Shown: positions 7,093-15,945, counted from the first letter of the stretch. The stretch is 64,000 nt of DNA from Amycolatopsis xylanica (GCF_900107045.1 NZ_FNON01000002.1:1-64000), one strand, 5' to 3'. The notes: generated by a model from the letters alone, not told the origin. Numbers and translations are program-made.

Positions 7093-8445
7093 ATGCGTAA
7101 GGTTTTCGCGCTGCTAGGCGGCGCGGCCATCCTCACCTCGCTCTTCGCCGTGCCCGCGCAAGCCGCGACCGGCGCGATCACCGGTCTGGCGGGCAAATGC
7201 GTCGATGTCGCGGGCGCCAACAGCGCCAACGGCACGGCGATCCAGCTCTACGACTGCAACGGCACCGGGGCGCAGACCTGGACCACCAACGCCGACGGCT
7301 CGGTGCAGGCGCTCGGGAAGTGTCTCGACGTGACCGCGGCGTCGACCGCCGACGGCGCGCAGATCCAGTTGTACGACTGCAACGGGACCGGCGCGCAGAA
7401 ATGGTCCGCGAACGCGTCCAAACAGCTCGTGAACACCGGCTCCGGTAAGTGTTTGGACGTCACCGGCAACACTTCGGCCAACGGGACCCGGTTGCAGATC
7501 TGGACCTGTGGCGGTGGCGCGAATCAGCAGTGGAACCTGCCGACCGGCACGTCCGTGCCGCCGGGCCCCGGCGCGATGGCCGTCGCGCCGTACCTCTACA
7601 ACGGCTGGGGCAACCCGCCGAGCCCGACCACGATCATGCAGGCCACCGGCGTCAAGTGGTTCACGCTCGCCTTCGTGCTGTCCAATGGCTACTGCAACCC
7701 GCAGTGGGACGGCGGCCGCGCGCTCACCGGCGGCGTCGACCAGAGCACGGTCAACGCGATTCGCGGCGCGGGCGGCGACGTCATCCCGTCGTTCGGCGGC
7801 TACAGCGGCAACAAGCTGGAGTCGTCGTGCGGCAGCGCGGGCGAGCTGGCGGCGGCGTATCAGAAGGTGATCAACGGGCTGGGCTTCAAGGCGATCGACC
7901 TCGATCTGGAGGCAGACGCGTACTCGAACCCGACCGTGCAGCAGCGCACGATCGACGCGCTGAAGACCATTCGCGCCAACAACCCCGGAATCAAGCTGTA
8001 CTTCACGATCGGCACCGGCCAGAGCGGGCCGGACACCAGCCTGATCAACCGGGCGGCGGCCTCCGGGCTGACCATGGACGGCTGGACGATCATGCCGTTC
8101 GACTTCGGCGGCGCGGGCCAGAACATGGGCAACCTGACCGTTCAAGCCGCGGAAGGGCTCAAGAACGCGGTCAAGAACGCCTACGGGTACAGCGACGACC
8201 AGGCGTACCGGCGCATGGGGATCTCGTCGATGAACGGCATCACCGACGTCAACGAGACGGTGACGCTCAACGACTTCCGCACGATCCTGAACTACGCCAA
8301 CGCGCACCACCTGGCGCGGCTGACGTTCTGGTCGACCAACCGGGACCGGCCGTGTCCCGGCGGCTACCCGAACAACGACACCTGCTCCGGGGTCGCCCAG
8401 CAGAACTGGGACTTCACCCGCATCTTCGCGCAGTACGCGGGCTAA
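7093..8445 (+). CDS. Secreted GH18 chitinase with N-terminal ricin-type lectin domain
   Basis: A predicted chitinase of 450 aa that cleaves chitin outside the cell. Order: signal peptide (about 1-25, cleavage near AQA), CBM13 lectin (about 26-152), Pro/Gly linker, GH18 barrel (about 160-450). The catalytic strand reads AIDLDLEAD with D269, D271 and catalytic E273; the first Asp of the usual DxxDxDxE motif is Lys (FKAIDLDLE), so the motif is a variant. ATG 7093 has a good site, AAGGAG. It is last in the three-gene wall-degradation unit. Here the lectin is N-terminal, whereas it is C-terminal in the GH30 protein, a sign of cassette shuffling. Confidence 0.9.
   Translation: MRKVFALLGGAAILTSLFAVPAQAATGAITGLAGKCVDVAGANSANGTAIQLYDCNGTGAQTWTTNADGSVQALGKCLDVTAASTADGAQIQLYDCNGTGAQKWSANASKQLVNTGSGKCLDVTGNTSANGTRLQIWTCGGGANQQWNLPTGTSVPPGPGAMAVAPYLYNGWGNPPSPTTIMQATGVKWFTLAFVLSNGYCNPQWDGGRALTGGVDQSTVNAIRGAGGDVIPSFGGYSGNKLESSCGSAGELAAAYQKVINGLGFKAIDLDLEADAYSNPTVQQRTIDALKTIRANNPGIKLYFTIGTGQSGPDTSLINRAAASGLTMDGWTIMPFDFGGAGQNMGNLTVQAAEGLKNAVKNAYGYSDDQAYRRMGISSMNGITDVNETVTLNDFRTILNYANAHHLARLTFWSTNRDRPCPGGYPNNDTCSGVAQQNWDFTRIFAQYAG
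7168..7547 (+). repeat. Lectin cassette copy 4 (CBM13 coding repeat)
   Basis: The fourth copy of the lectin cassette, N-terminal in the GH18 chitinase. It is separated from copy 3 by only about 90 bp, so the two could recombine. Confidence 0.85.
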
Positions 8446-8446
8446 C

Positions 8447-8497
8447 GATTTAGCGGGCTTTATCCCGGTGCTTTCCCGGGATAAAGCCCGCTAAATC
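8447..8497. terminator. Family B palindrome, terminator-like
   Basis: A perfect 22-bp stem (8447-8468 with 8476-8497) and a 7-nt loop start 2 nt after the chitinase stop. The arm contains TTAGCGGGCTTTATCCCGG. The same palindrome family recurs at 30388, 44705 and 55119. No T-tract follows, as is common for actinobacterial terminators. Confidence 0.75.
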
Positions 8498-8529
8498 CCG
8501 TTCTGCCTGCCCGCCGCCGTGGGGAACCC

Positions 8530-8535
8530 TAGAGT
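8530..8535 (+). promoter_or_regulatory. -10 box of a probable leaderless promoter
   Basis: TAGAGT ends 7 nt before ATG 8543, and no ribosome site is present. This geometry is typical of leaderless actinobacterial mRNAs. The same hexamer and spacing occur before the TetR gene at 49426. No clear -35 box is visible. Confidence 0.45.
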
Positions 8536-8542
8536 GGCGGGC

Positions 8543-9619
8543 ATGAACATCTGGCAGGGCCGGTTCGCCGGCGCGGACCGCTTCCTCTCCGGCCACCGGC
8601 GCCTGACCAGCCGCGAATGGCTGGCGCACCTCGCGGACGCGCCCGGCGCGGACGACGCGCCGGACCTGTACAACGAAGGTCCCGCCCTGCAGCAGCTCGA
8701 AACCGATGTCGCGCGGCTGCTCGGCAAGCCGAAAGGTCGTTTTGTCGTCAAAGGCGTGATGGCACAGCAGGCTTTGCTGCGCGTATGGGCCGAACGGTCC
8801 CGCCGCCGGACCGTAGCGCTCCATGCGCTCAGCCACATCGAACGCGACGAAGACGACGGCTACCGGCGGCTGCACGGGCTGGAAGGCATCACGCTCGGCG
8901 GCACCGGCCCGTTCACCCTCGACGACCTGCGCAAGGTCAACCAGCCGCTCGGGGTGGTCACGGTCGAGCTGCCGATCAGCATGGGCGGGCACCAGCTGCC
9001 GAGCTGGGACGAGCTGACCGCGATCTCGCACTGGTGCCGCGAGAACCGCGTCCCGCTGCATTTCGACGGCGCGCGACTGTGGGAGAGCGCGCCGTACTAC
9101 GGCAAGTCGCTCGCCGAGGTCGCCGCGCTCGCCGATTCGGTGTACGTGTCGTTCTACAAGACGATCGGCGGGCTCGCGGGCTGCGTGATCGCGGGCGACG
9201 AGGACGTCATCGACGAAACCGTCCCGTGGACGACGCGGCATGGCGGCAACGTCTTCACCGTGTTCCCGTACGTGCTCGCCGCGCGCGAAGGCCTGCGCGC
9301 CCGATTGCCGAAGATCGACGGGTACCGCACGCGTGCCCGTAGCCTGGCCGCGGCGATCGCCCAGGTGCCCGGGGTGTCGGTCAATCCGGATCCGCCGCAC
9401 ACGAACGCGTTCCGGGTCTTCCTGCCCGGCACGCCCGAGCAGCTCACCGAGGCGCACCGCGCGCTCGTCGACGCCGAGGCCGTGTGGTTGTTCAACGCTT
9501 TCGAGGCGACCGGGCTGCCGGGGCTGAGCCAGACCGGGGTCACCGTGGGCGACGCGACCGAAGAGCTCACCGACGACGAGGTCGCCAGGCTGATCGGGCT
9601 GCTGGTCGCCAAGCTCTGA
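8543..9619 (+). CDS. Threonine aldolase / beta-eliminating lyase family PLP enzyme
   Basis: A fold-type I PLP enzyme of 358 aa, probably cleaving L-threonine or a related beta-hydroxy amino acid to glycine and an aldehyde. Visible motifs are LHFDGARLWES, the substrate and PLP region, and SFYKTIGGLAG, with K206 as the likely Schiff-base lysine. Length fits the low-specificity threonine aldolase family. ATG 8543 is chosen over an in-frame GTG at 8519 because TAGAGT lies at leaderless spacing before it. It stands alone, followed by a family A palindrome and a convergent GntR gene. The exact substrate cannot be told from sequence. Confidence 0.82.
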   Translation: MNIWQGRFAGADRFLSGHRRLTSREWLAHLADAPGADDAPDLYNEGPALQQLETDVARLLGKPKGRFVVKGVMAQQALLRVWAERSRRRTVALHALSHIERDEDDGYRRLHGLEGITLGGTGPFTLDDLRKVNQPLGVVTVELPISMGGHQLPSWDELTAISHWCRENRVPLHFDGARLWESAPYYGKSLAEVAALADSVYVSFYKTIGGLAGCVIAGDEDVIDETVPWTTRHGGNVFTVFPYVLAAREGLRARLPKIDGYRTRARSLAAAIAQVPGVSVNPDPPHTNAFRVFLPGTPEQLTEAHRALVDAEAVWLFNAFEATGLPGLSQTGVTVGDATEELTDDEVARLIGLLVAKL

Positions 9620-9623
9620 TGGG

Positions 9624-9669
9624 GTCGTGAGTGGTACGGCCGGTTCTAACCGGCCAAAACACTCACGAC
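9624..9669. terminator. Family A palindrome between convergent genes
   Basis: Outer arms GTCGTGAGTG and CACTCACGAC enclose an inner perfect palindrome GGCCGGTTCTAACCGGCC (9638-9655). It fills the gap between the aldolase and GntR genes and overlaps the GntR stop codon. It is likely a bidirectional terminator. Relatives are at 25414, 35091, 40797, 59835 (split) and 60774. Confidence 0.75.
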
Positions 9670-10364
9670 TCCAGTTTCGTGTAGGCGTCGACGAGCTGGC
9701 GTTCGGCGTCGTTGAGGTAGGACGAGAGCAGCGCGGCGGCGCCCGGGCCTTCGCCCTTGCCGATGAACTCGAGGATGTCGTGGTTGCGCGGCAGGTAGCG
9801 CTCGTGGAACCGGCGTGGATCGGTCATCTGCTGGAAGACCAGGCGCAGCTCGGCCGAGAGCACGGTCATCAGCTCGTTGACGCGCTCGCTGTGCGCGAGC
9901 GACGCGATGGCGCCGTGGAAGTGGATGTTCGCCGTGCCGAGGTCACGCCAGCGCTCTTCGCGGGCGGCCAGGTCACCGTCGGCGACCGCCTTGGCGAGCT
10001 TTTCGTACTCCGCGGGGCGCTTGGTGAGCGCCTGGACCGCCGAGCATTCGATGAGCCTGCGGACCCGGTAGATGTCGCGGACGTCTTCGACCGTCGGCTT
10101 GCGCACTGAGACACCGCGGTTGAGCTCATGGGTCAGCAGCCGCTGGTGGGTGAGCAGGCGGAAGGCCTCGCGCAAGGTGTTGCGGGAGACGCCGAGCGCC
10201 GTGCCGATGTCGAGCTCGGACAGCCGCTCGCCCGGCTTGAAGAAACCCTCCGCGATGCGCGTGCCGAGGATGTCCGCGACGCGTTGCGCCGTGCTCGTGC
10301 GGCCCAGCAGGGCTCTGTCTGCCGCAAGCCCGTCGGCCGCTGGCCCGTCATCGGCGGTGATCAC
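9663..10364 (-). CDS. GntR-family regulator, FadR subfamily (FCD domain)
   Basis: A 233-aa repressor divergent from the 5-oxoproline transport and hydrolysis operon and its likely regulator. The N-terminal winged HTH (about 22-90, with LSELDIGTALGVSRNTLREAF written in parts: SELDIGTALGVSR then NTLREAFRLL) is followed by an all-helical FCD ligand domain (about 100-225) that includes the metal-site-like NIHFHGAIA. The GTG at 10364 is used as start. FCD regulators sense small carboxylates, which suits 5-oxoproline or a relative. In Bacillus the equivalent pxp (kip/ycs) locus has an IclR-type regulator, so the regulator here is of a different family. Confidence 0.85.
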   Translation of the reverse strand: MITADDGPAADGLAADRALLGRTSTAQRVADILGTRIAEGFFKPGERLSELDIGTALGVSRNTLREAFRLLTHQRLLTHELNRGVSVRKPTVEDVRDIYRVRRLIECSAVQALTKRPAEYEKLAKAVADGDLAAREERWRDLGTANIHFHGAIASLAHSERVNELMTVLSAELRLVFQQMTDPRRFHERYLPRNHDILEFIGKGEGPGAAALLSSYLNDAERQLVDAYTKLES

Positions 10365-10420
10365 CTTGTCATCTTACTCAACATGAGGCTTTGTCACCAT
10401 GAGACTCTGTCATCAATAGG

Positions 10421-10449
10421 ACAAGAGTCTTGTGGAATTGTTCAACAAT
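10421..10449. promoter_or_regulatory. Twin palindromes in the divergent GntR/MFS promoter
   Basis: Two perfect 13-bp palindromes, ACAAGAGTCTTGT (10421-10433) and ATTGTTCAACAAT (10437-10449), lie 3 nt apart between the GntR gene and the MFS gene. They are natural candidates for GntR operator and RNA polymerase blocking sites. Confidence 0.5.
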
Positions 10450-10500
10450 CATCTACCGTGTGAGCCATGCCACGATGAGGTCCTTCGAAGCGAGGTGCTG

Positions 10501-11748
10501 ATGAACGCGATAGCCGCCACAGACGAAGACACCCGGCCGTTCGCCTGGTACCGCACGCTCAGCCCGCGCGGACGCCGTGCGTTCGCCGGCGCGTTCGGCG
10601 GGTACGGGCTGGACTCCTACGACTACTGGGTGCTGCCGTTCAGCATCGGCGCGATCATCGCCTACTTCCACATCTCGACCGGGACCGGCGGCCTGCTCGG
10701 CACGGTCACGCTCGTGGTCTCCGCGATCGGCGGCGCGGGCGCCGGCATCCTCGCGGACCGGATCGGCCGCGTCAAAACCCTGCAGCTGACGGTCGCGACG
10801 TACACCATCTTCACCGTGGCCTGCGGATTCGCGCCCAACTTCGAAACGCTGCTCGTGCTGCGTGGCCTGCAAGGTCTGGGGTTCGGCGGCGAGTGGGCGG
10901 CGGGCGCGATCCTGATCGCCGAATACGCCAAGCCGAAGTTCCGCGGCCGCACGGTCGCCTTCGTGCAGAGCTCGTGGGCGGTCGGCTGGGGCCTGCTCGT
11001 GTTCGTGCAGACGATCGTGTTCACCGCGGCGCCGGACGACATCGCCTGGCGGATCCTGTTCTGGACCGGTGTCATCCCCGCGCTGCTCGTCCTTTGGGTG
11101 CGCCGCAACGTCCAAGACGCCGACGAGGCCACCGAACGCCGCGAGCGTTCGGCGTCGAAAGGCTCGTTCACCGCGATCTTCAAAGGCGACCTGCTCCGCA
11201 CCACGCTGTTCGCGGCGCTGCTGTCCACCGGTGTGCAGGGCGGCTATTACACGCTCGCGACCTGGCTGCCGACGTACCTGAAGAAGACCCGCGAGCTGAC
11301 GGTCATCAACAGCACCGGCTACTACGCCGTGCTCATCGCGGGCGCGTTCATCGGCTACGTCTGCGGCGGCTATCTCACGGACCTGTTGGGGCGCAAGAAG
11401 AACATCTGGATCTTCGCGGTGCTCTCGGCCGTGCTGATCTTCGCGTACACGCAGGTCCCGCACGGCGCGAACGGGCTGATCCTGGTGCTGAGCTTCCCGC
11501 TCGGCTTCTCGATGTCGGCGATCTTCGCGGGCTTCGGCTCGTTCCTCGCGGAGCTGTACCCGACCGAGGTGCGCGGCACCGGCCAGGGCTTCACCTACAA
11601 CTTCGGCCGCGCGATCGGCGCCGTCTTCCCGACCGTGGTCGGTTTCTACGGCGTCGGCGGCGCGCTCGTGCTCGGCGCGGTCGGCTACGGCATCGCCGCG
11701 CTCGCGTTGTTCGGCCTGCCGGAGACCCGGGGCCGCGTCCTCACCTAG
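10501..11748 (+). CDS. MFS transporter, probable 5-oxoproline or organic acid carrier
   Basis: A 415-aa, twelve-helix major facilitator of the metabolite:H+ symporter type. Motif A is seen as LADRIGRVK between helices 2 and 3 and repeated as [10 protein letters not shown] in the second half, and helix 4-5 has [18 protein letters not shown] 10501 follows GAGGTG; an upstream in-frame start at 10432 would lengthen the N terminus without a membrane segment. It is first in an operon with UPF0317 and pxpABC, with a 13-nt gap to the next gene, so it likely imports 5-oxoproline. In B. subtilis an NRAMP-type carrier takes this place. The substrate is inferred from context. Confidence 0.85.
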   Translation: MNAIAATDEDTRPFAWYRTLSPRGRRAFAGAFGGYGLDSYDYWVLPFSIGAIIAYFHISTGTGGLLGTVTLVVSAIGGAGAGILADRIGRVKTLQLTVATYTIFTVACGFAPNFETLLVLRGLQGLGFGGEWAAGAILIAEYAKPKFRGRTVAFVQSSWAVGWGLLVFVQTIVFTAAPDDIAWRILFWTGVIPALLVLWVRRNVQDADEATERRERSASKGSFTAIFKGDLLRTTLFAALLSTGVQGGYYTLATWLPTYLKKTRELTVINSTGYYAVLIAGAFIGYVCGGYLTDLLGRKKNIWIFAVLSAVLIFAYTQVPHGANGLILVLSFPLGFSMSAIFAGFGSFLAELYPTEVRGTGQGFTYNFGRAIGAVFPTVVGFYGVGGALVLGAVGYGIAALALFGLPETRGRVLT

Positions 11749-11761
11749 GAAGGGGCTGGAG

Positions 11762-12556
11762 ATGACCACCATGCAGGACCCGTCGACGCTCACCCCGGCC
11801 GCCGCCCGCGCGTTGTTCCGCTCCGGCAAGACCAGGCCGACGGCGGGCTGGGCGTCCGGCTTCACCCAGGCGAACCTGATCGCCGTGCCCGAGGACTGGG
11901 CCTACGACGTGCTGCTGTTCTGCCAGCGCAACCCGAAGCCGTGCCCGGTGCTCGACGTCAGCGAACCCGGCGACCCGACCACCACGCTCGCGCCCGGTGC
12001 GGACCTCCGATCCGACCTGCCGCTCTACCGAGTGTGGGAGAACGGCCAGCTCGCGGGCGAGGTGTCGGACGTCAGCGGGTTGTGGCGGACGGACCTGGTC
12101 GCGTTCTCGATCGGCTGCAGTTTCACGTTCGAGACCGCGCTCGCCGAAGCGGGCATCCCGTTGCGGCACGTCGATCAAGGCCGCAACGTTGCGATGTACG
12201 TGACGAACGTCGAGTGCAGGCCTGCGGGCAGGCTGCACGGGCCGATGGTGGTCTCGATGCGGCAGATCCCGGCGGACCGGGTCGAGGACGCGACCCGGAT
12301 CAGCGCCGCGATGCCCGCGGTGCACGGCGCACCCGTGCACGTGGGCGATCCCGCCCGGCTGGGTATCCGTGACCTCGGGCGGCCGGACTTCGGCGACCCG
12401 GTCGACGCGGAACCCGGTGACGTGCCGATGTTCTGGGCCTGCGGGGTGACGCCGCAGGCCGCACTGATGGCGTCGCGGCCGCCGTTCGCGATCACGCACG
12501 CGCCAGGACACATGTTCGTCTCAGACCGGCGAGACTCGGACTATCGGGTGGTGTGA
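11762..12556 (+). CDS. UPF0317/DUF1445 family protein, putative hydro-lyase (YcsI-like)
   Basis: A 264-aa protein of the DUF1445 family, related to B. subtilis YcsI and mammalian D-glutamate cyclase. Recognisable stretches are [21 protein letters not shown] and [13 protein letters not shown] near the C terminus. The family is usually found with 5-oxoprolinase subunits, as here. D-glutamate cyclase interconverts D-glutamate and 5-oxo-D-proline, so this protein may feed or act on oxoproline; that activity is inference. It directly abuts pxpA (TGA at 12554-12556, ATG at 12557). Confidence 0.85.
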   Translation: MTTMQDPSTLTPAAARALFRSGKTRPTAGWASGFTQANLIAVPEDWAYDVLLFCQRNPKPCPVLDVSEPGDPTTTLAPGADLRSDLPLYRVWENGQLAGEVSDVSGLWRTDLVAFSIGCSFTFETALAEAGIPLRHVDQGRNVAMYVTNVECRPAGRLHGPMVVSMRQIPADRVEDATRISAAMPAVHGAPVHVGDPARLGIRDLGRPDFGDPVDAEPGDVPMFWACGVTPQAALMASRPPFAITHAPGHMFVSDRRDSDYRVV

Positions 12557-13303
12557 ATGGACCTCAACAGTGATTTAGGCGAGGGCTTCGGGGCCTGGAA
12601 GATGGGCGACGACGAGGCGATGCTCGACATCGTCTCCAGCGCCAACATCGCGTGCGGCTTCCACGCGGGCGACCCGAGCGTGATGCGCCGCGTCTGCGAG
12701 CGGGCGGCCGGACGCGGGGTCACGATCGGCGCGCACGTCGGGTACCGCGACCTGGCCGGGTTCGGCAGGCGCGCGCTCGACATCGCGCCGGACGACCTGA
12801 CCAACGAGGTGATGTACCAGATCGGCGCGCTCGACACGTTCGCGATCGCGGCGGGCTCCGGCGTGAAGTACGTGAAACCGCACGGCGCGCTGTACAACAC
12901 GGCCACCGTGGACAGCGCGCAGGCGGCGGCCGTGCTCGACGGGATCCGGCGGTACGGCACCGATCTGGCGGTGCTGTGCCTGCCGGGCTCCGAGCTGGAG
13001 CGGCTGGCGCCGGAGTTCGGGCTGACCGCGGTCGCCGAGGCGTTCGCGGACCGCGCGTACACCCCGGCCGGCACGCTGGTCTCCCGCAAGGAACCCGGCG
13101 CGGTGCTGCACGACCCCGATCTCGTCGCGAAACGCGCGGTCACCATGGCGACCGCTGGCGAGGTCGAGACGACCGAAGGCGTCCTCAAGCTCGAACCGGC
13201 GTCGTTGTGCGTGCACGGCGACACCCCCGGCGCTGTCGAGCTGGCCCGCCGGATCCGCGAGGGACTCGTGGCGGCCGGTGTCGACATCGGATCGTTCGCC
13301 TGA
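12557..13303 (+). CDS. pxpA: 5-oxoprolinase subunit PxpA (LamB/YcsF family)
   Basis: Subunit A of the prokaryotic ATP-dependent 5-oxoprolinase, which opens 5-oxoproline to glutamate together with PxpB and PxpC. The 248-aa protein shows the family start MDLNSDLGEGFGAW, then NIACGFHAGDP, IGAHVGYRDL, and KPHGALYN. Length is normal for the family. The TGATG overlap with pxpB at 13301-13305 indicates translational coupling. The order UPF0317-pxpA-pxpB-pxpC matches known loci. Confidence 0.95.
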   Translation: MDLNSDLGEGFGAWKMGDDEAMLDIVSSANIACGFHAGDPSVMRRVCERAAGRGVTIGAHVGYRDLAGFGRRALDIAPDDLTNEVMYQIGALDTFAIAAGSGVKYVKPHGALYNTATVDSAQAAAVLDGIRRYGTDLAVLCLPGSELERLAPEFGLTAVAEAFADRAYTPAGTLVSRKEPGAVLHDPDLVAKRAVTMATAGEVETTEGVLKLEPASLCVHGDTPGAVELARRIREGLVAAGVDIGSFA

Positions 13304-13911
13304 TGCGCATCCTGCGTTATGGGGCACGGGCCGCGCTGGTCGACTTCGACCGGATCGAAGAGGTGCTCGGCCTGCAGGCCGCGATCGACGGCGAGCCACC
13401 GGACGGTCTCGTCGAGCTGGTGCCCGCGGCTCGCACGATCCTGCTGCGCTACGACCCGGACCGCACGAGTTTCGAACGGCTCTGCGACACGGTCCGGCAA
13501 TACTCGTTCACCGAGACCGACCGTTCCGGTGGCAGCGAGGTCGCCGTGCCCGTGACCTACGACGGTGAAGATCTCGCGCACGTGGCTGCCGAAACCGGGT
13601 TCAGCGAGCGTGAGGTGATCGCCCGGCACACCGCAGGCGCGTACACGGTCGCGTTCTGCGGGTTCGCGCCCGGTTTCGGCTACCTGACCGGGCTCGACCC
13701 CGCGCTGCGGCTGCCTCGCCGCCGGACACCGCGCACCCGCGTGCCCGCCGGTTCCGTCGCCATCGCCGACGAGTACACCGCCATCTATCCGAACGAGTCG
13801 CCCGGCGGCTGGCAGCTGCTCGGGCACACCTCGCTCGCGGTCTGGGACGTCGACCGCGACCCGCCGCAGCTGCTCGCGCCCGGGACCAGGGTCCGGTTCC
13901 ATGAAGTTTGA
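13303..13911 (+). CDS. pxpB: 5-oxoprolinase subunit PxpB (KipI family)
   Basis: A 202-aa subunit of 5-oxoprolinase, homologous to Bacillus KipI and to the N-terminal half of allophanate-hydrolase-like proteins. The signature YTVAFCGFAPGFGYL is present, followed by PRRRTPRTRVPAGSVAIA, typical of the family. It overlaps pxpA by 1 nt and pxpC by 11 nt, so the three subunits are made in a coupled way. Confidence 0.95.
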   Translation: MRILRYGARAALVDFDRIEEVLGLQAAIDGEPPDGLVELVPAARTILLRYDPDRTSFERLCDTVRQYSFTETDRSGGSEVAVPVTYDGEDLAHVAAETGFSEREVIARHTAGAYTVAFCGFAPGFGYLTGLDPALRLPRRRTPRTRVPAGSVAIADEYTAIYPNESPGGWQLLGHTSLAVWDVDRDPPQLLAPGTRVRFHEV

Positions 13912-14767
13912 GGTTCTCGCGCCCGGTCCGCAGACCACCGTCCAGGATCTGGGGCGGCCCGGCTTGGCCGCGCTGGGTGTCGGCCGTGCGGGTGCGGCGG
14001 ACCGGGCGTCGCTGCGGCTGGCCAATCGCCTGGTCGGCAACCCCGAGTCGCACGCGGCGCTCGAGGTGACCTTCGGCGGGCTGCGCGTGCGTTTCTCGGA
14101 AGACACCTGGGTGGCCGTCACCGGAGCCGTTTGTGTGGTGCGCGGTGGCCGTTCGCCGGGACTGGGCGTGCCGATCCTGGTGCGAGCCGGAGAGGACTTC
14201 TCGCTCGACGCACCTTCTCAAGGCTTACGAAACTACGTAGCCATGCGGGGTGGGATCGAGGTCACGCCGGTGCTGGGCTCCCGTTCGACGGACACGCTCG
14301 CCAAGCTCGGCCCTCCCGCGCTGACGCCGGGAATGACCGTGCCGCTCGGTCGCGGAACACTGCCGTTCCCAGCCGCGGATTTGGCTCCACAGTGTGCTTT
14401 CCCGGACGAATTGGTCCTGCACGTGACCCCGGGGCCGCGCTGGGACTGGTTCGTCACGGGCACTTTGGCCCAGTTGGCCTCGGCCCCGTTCCAAGTGACC
14501 TCCGACGTGAGCCGGGTCGGCGTCCGCTTGGCGGGCCCCACTTTGGTGCGCGCCAACGACGCCGAGTTGCCGCCGGAGGCCGCAGTCCCCGGCGCACTGC
14601 AGGTCCCGCCCGCGGGCGATCCGATCCTGTTCCTGGCCGATCACCCCGTGACCGGCGGCTACCCCGTGGTCGCCGTGGTGGACGAACCCGACGTGGATCT
14701 CGCCGCGCAGGCGCGACCGGGCCAGCATGTGCGGTTCGTGCTCAGAAACCAGAAACCCGGAGCGTGA
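13901..14767 (+). CDS. pxpC: 5-oxoprolinase subunit PxpC (KipA family)
   Basis: A 288-aa subunit of 5-oxoprolinase. The N terminus has FEVLAPGPQTTVQDLGRPG, diagnostic of the biotin-dependent-carboxylase-like KipA family, then NYVAMRGGIEV and the C-terminal DHPVTGGYPVVAVV. Start ATG 13901 lies inside the end of pxpB. The last 26 nt overlap the 3' end of the convergent alkB gene (14742-15380), an unusually long coding overlap between opposite strands. Confidence 0.95.
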   Translation: MKFEVLAPGPQTTVQDLGRPGLAALGVGRAGAADRASLRLANRLVGNPESHAALEVTFGGLRVRFSEDTWVAVTGAVCVVRGGRSPGLGVPILVRAGEDFSLDAPSQGLRNYVAMRGGIEVTPVLGSRSTDTLAKLGPPALTPGMTVPLGRGTLPFPAADLAPQCAFPDELVLHVTPGPRWDWFVTGTLAQLASAPFQVTSDVSRVGVRLAGPTLVRANDAELPPEAAVPGALQVPPAGDPILFLADHPVTGGYPVVAVVDEPDVDLAAQARPGQHVRFVLRNQKPGA

Positions 14768-15380
14768 TGTTCAGCCGCCCGCTCAAGTCCAGATCGGGAT
14801 CACCGTGGTCCGGCAACGTCTTCGTGACGCCGTGAAACGCGAGCCGCGAAGGCCCGCCGAACACGAACAGGTCACCTGAGCGCAGCTCGACGTCGGTCCA
14901 CGGCCGTCCCCGGTGCTCGGTGTTCCCGAACCGGAACACGCACGCGTCGCCCAGGCTCAGCGACACCACCGGCTCCAGGCTCGCTTCGTCCTTGTCCTGG
15001 TGCAGCCCCATTTTCGCGGCGCTGTCGTAGTGGTTGATCAGCGCGATGTCCGGCTGATACTCGACAGCCGCGCCATAAGCGTCCGACACCGCCCGCTGCC
15101 CCAGCTCGGCCAGCCATCCGGGGAACGGCGTGACCGGCGCGCCGTCGACGTCGTCGATGGTCTTCGAATACTTGTACGGGTACCAGTGCCAGCCGAGACA
15201 GACCGTTCGCACCGACATCACCCCACCATTGGGGAGCCGCGCGGCCCGGAAGCCCGCCCGCGGCGTCGCCCATTCCCGGCAAGCGGCGACCAATCGCCGC
15301 CGGGTTTCCAGGTCCAGCCAATCGGGGACGTGCACCGCGCCGGGCGCGACCTCGGCGCGGGGCCGCGGGATGAGGTCCAT
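14742..15380 (-). CDS. alkB: AlkB-type 2-oxoglutarate/Fe(II)-dependent DNA repair dioxygenase
   Basis: A 212-aa direct-reversal repair enzyme that removes alkyl groups from DNA bases by oxidation. The iron-binding HxD is in MGLHQDKDE (H127, D129), the distal His in RLAFHGV (H183), and the 2-oxoglutarate Arg in GRLNITLRVSGF (R202/R208). The substrate-lid part ALINHYDSAAKMG is also typical. It is a single gene, convergent with pxpC and overlapping it by 26 nt. The upstream 82-bp gap to the sigma factor gene is the likely shared promoter region. Confidence 0.93.
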   Translation of the reverse strand: MDLIPRPRAEVAPGAVHVPDWLDLETRRRLVAACREWATPRAGFRAARLPNGGVMSVRTVCLGWHWYPYKYSKTIDDVDGAPVTPFPGWLAELGQRAVSDAYGAAVEYQPDIALINHYDSAAKMGLHQDKDEASLEPVVSLSLGDACVFRFGNTEHRGRPWTDVELRSGDLFVFGGPSRLAFHGVTKTLPDHGDPDLDLSGRLNITLRVSGF

Positions 15381-15462
15381 GCCCCGAAATTACCCTCGCG
15401 AACGCTCAACCTTTCCGGCGGCCGCTCGGTCTAGGGGAGGTCTGGGTACGAAGGGGGCAGCT

Positions 15463-15945
15463 GTGCGGAAGGTCGATGAACGGTTCGAGGCGTTCGTGCT
15501 CAGGCACTACGCCGAGCTGTTCCGCTACGCGATGATCCTGTGCGGCGATCGCGCCGACGCCGAGGACCTGGTGCACGACGCGCTGCTGAAACTGGTCCGT
15601 CACCTGCGCCGCCTCGACATCGACCACGAGCGCGCGTACGCACGCAAAGCCGTCTTCAACCTCTTCCTCACCGGCAAGCGGCGCAAGCTCAAGGAGTTCC
15701 TCACCGACAACCGGCGCCTCGTCCAACCGGACATGGCGCCGGACGTGGTGTCGCGCGACGAGATGCTCGCGTTGCTGCTCACCCTGCCCAGGCGCGAACG
15801 GGCCGTGATCACCGCCCGCTTCTACCTCGACCTGTCCGAAGCGGACACCGCCGCGCTGCTCGGCTGCAGCGTCGGCACCGTGAAGTCATCGGCCAGCCGA
15901 GGTCTCGCCAAGCTCCGCGAACTGCACACCGAGGTGACACAATGA
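15463..15945 (+). CDS. SigE-family (ECF-like) RNA polymerase sigma factor
   Basis: A 160-aa alternative sigma factor with only regions 2 and 4. Region 2 spans about residues 8-70 (FVLRHYAELFRYAMILCGD, then AEDLVHDALLKLVRH). Region 4 is about 100-155 (LTLPRRERAVITARFYLDLS and the HTH AALLGCSVGTVKSSASRGL). GTG 15463 follows a purine-rich GGGGG site. The last codons overlap the next gene (ATGA at 15942), so it is coupled to a membrane protein of unknown family. That arrangement is usual for a sigma factor and its partner or anti-sigma factor. Confidence 0.88.
   Translation: MRKVDERFEAFVLRHYAELFRYAMILCGDRADAEDLVHDALLKLVRHLRRLDIDHERAYARKAVFNLFLTGKRRKLKEFLTDNRRLVQPDMAPDVVSRDEMLALLLTLPRRERAVITARFYLDLSEADTAALLGCSVGTVKSSASRGLAKLRELHTEVTQ

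Noticed and set aside
3867..7547. Repeated DNA considered as a CRISPR array
   Set aside because: Repeats are about 370 bp, coding, and encode lectin trefoils; no short regular repeats and no spacers.
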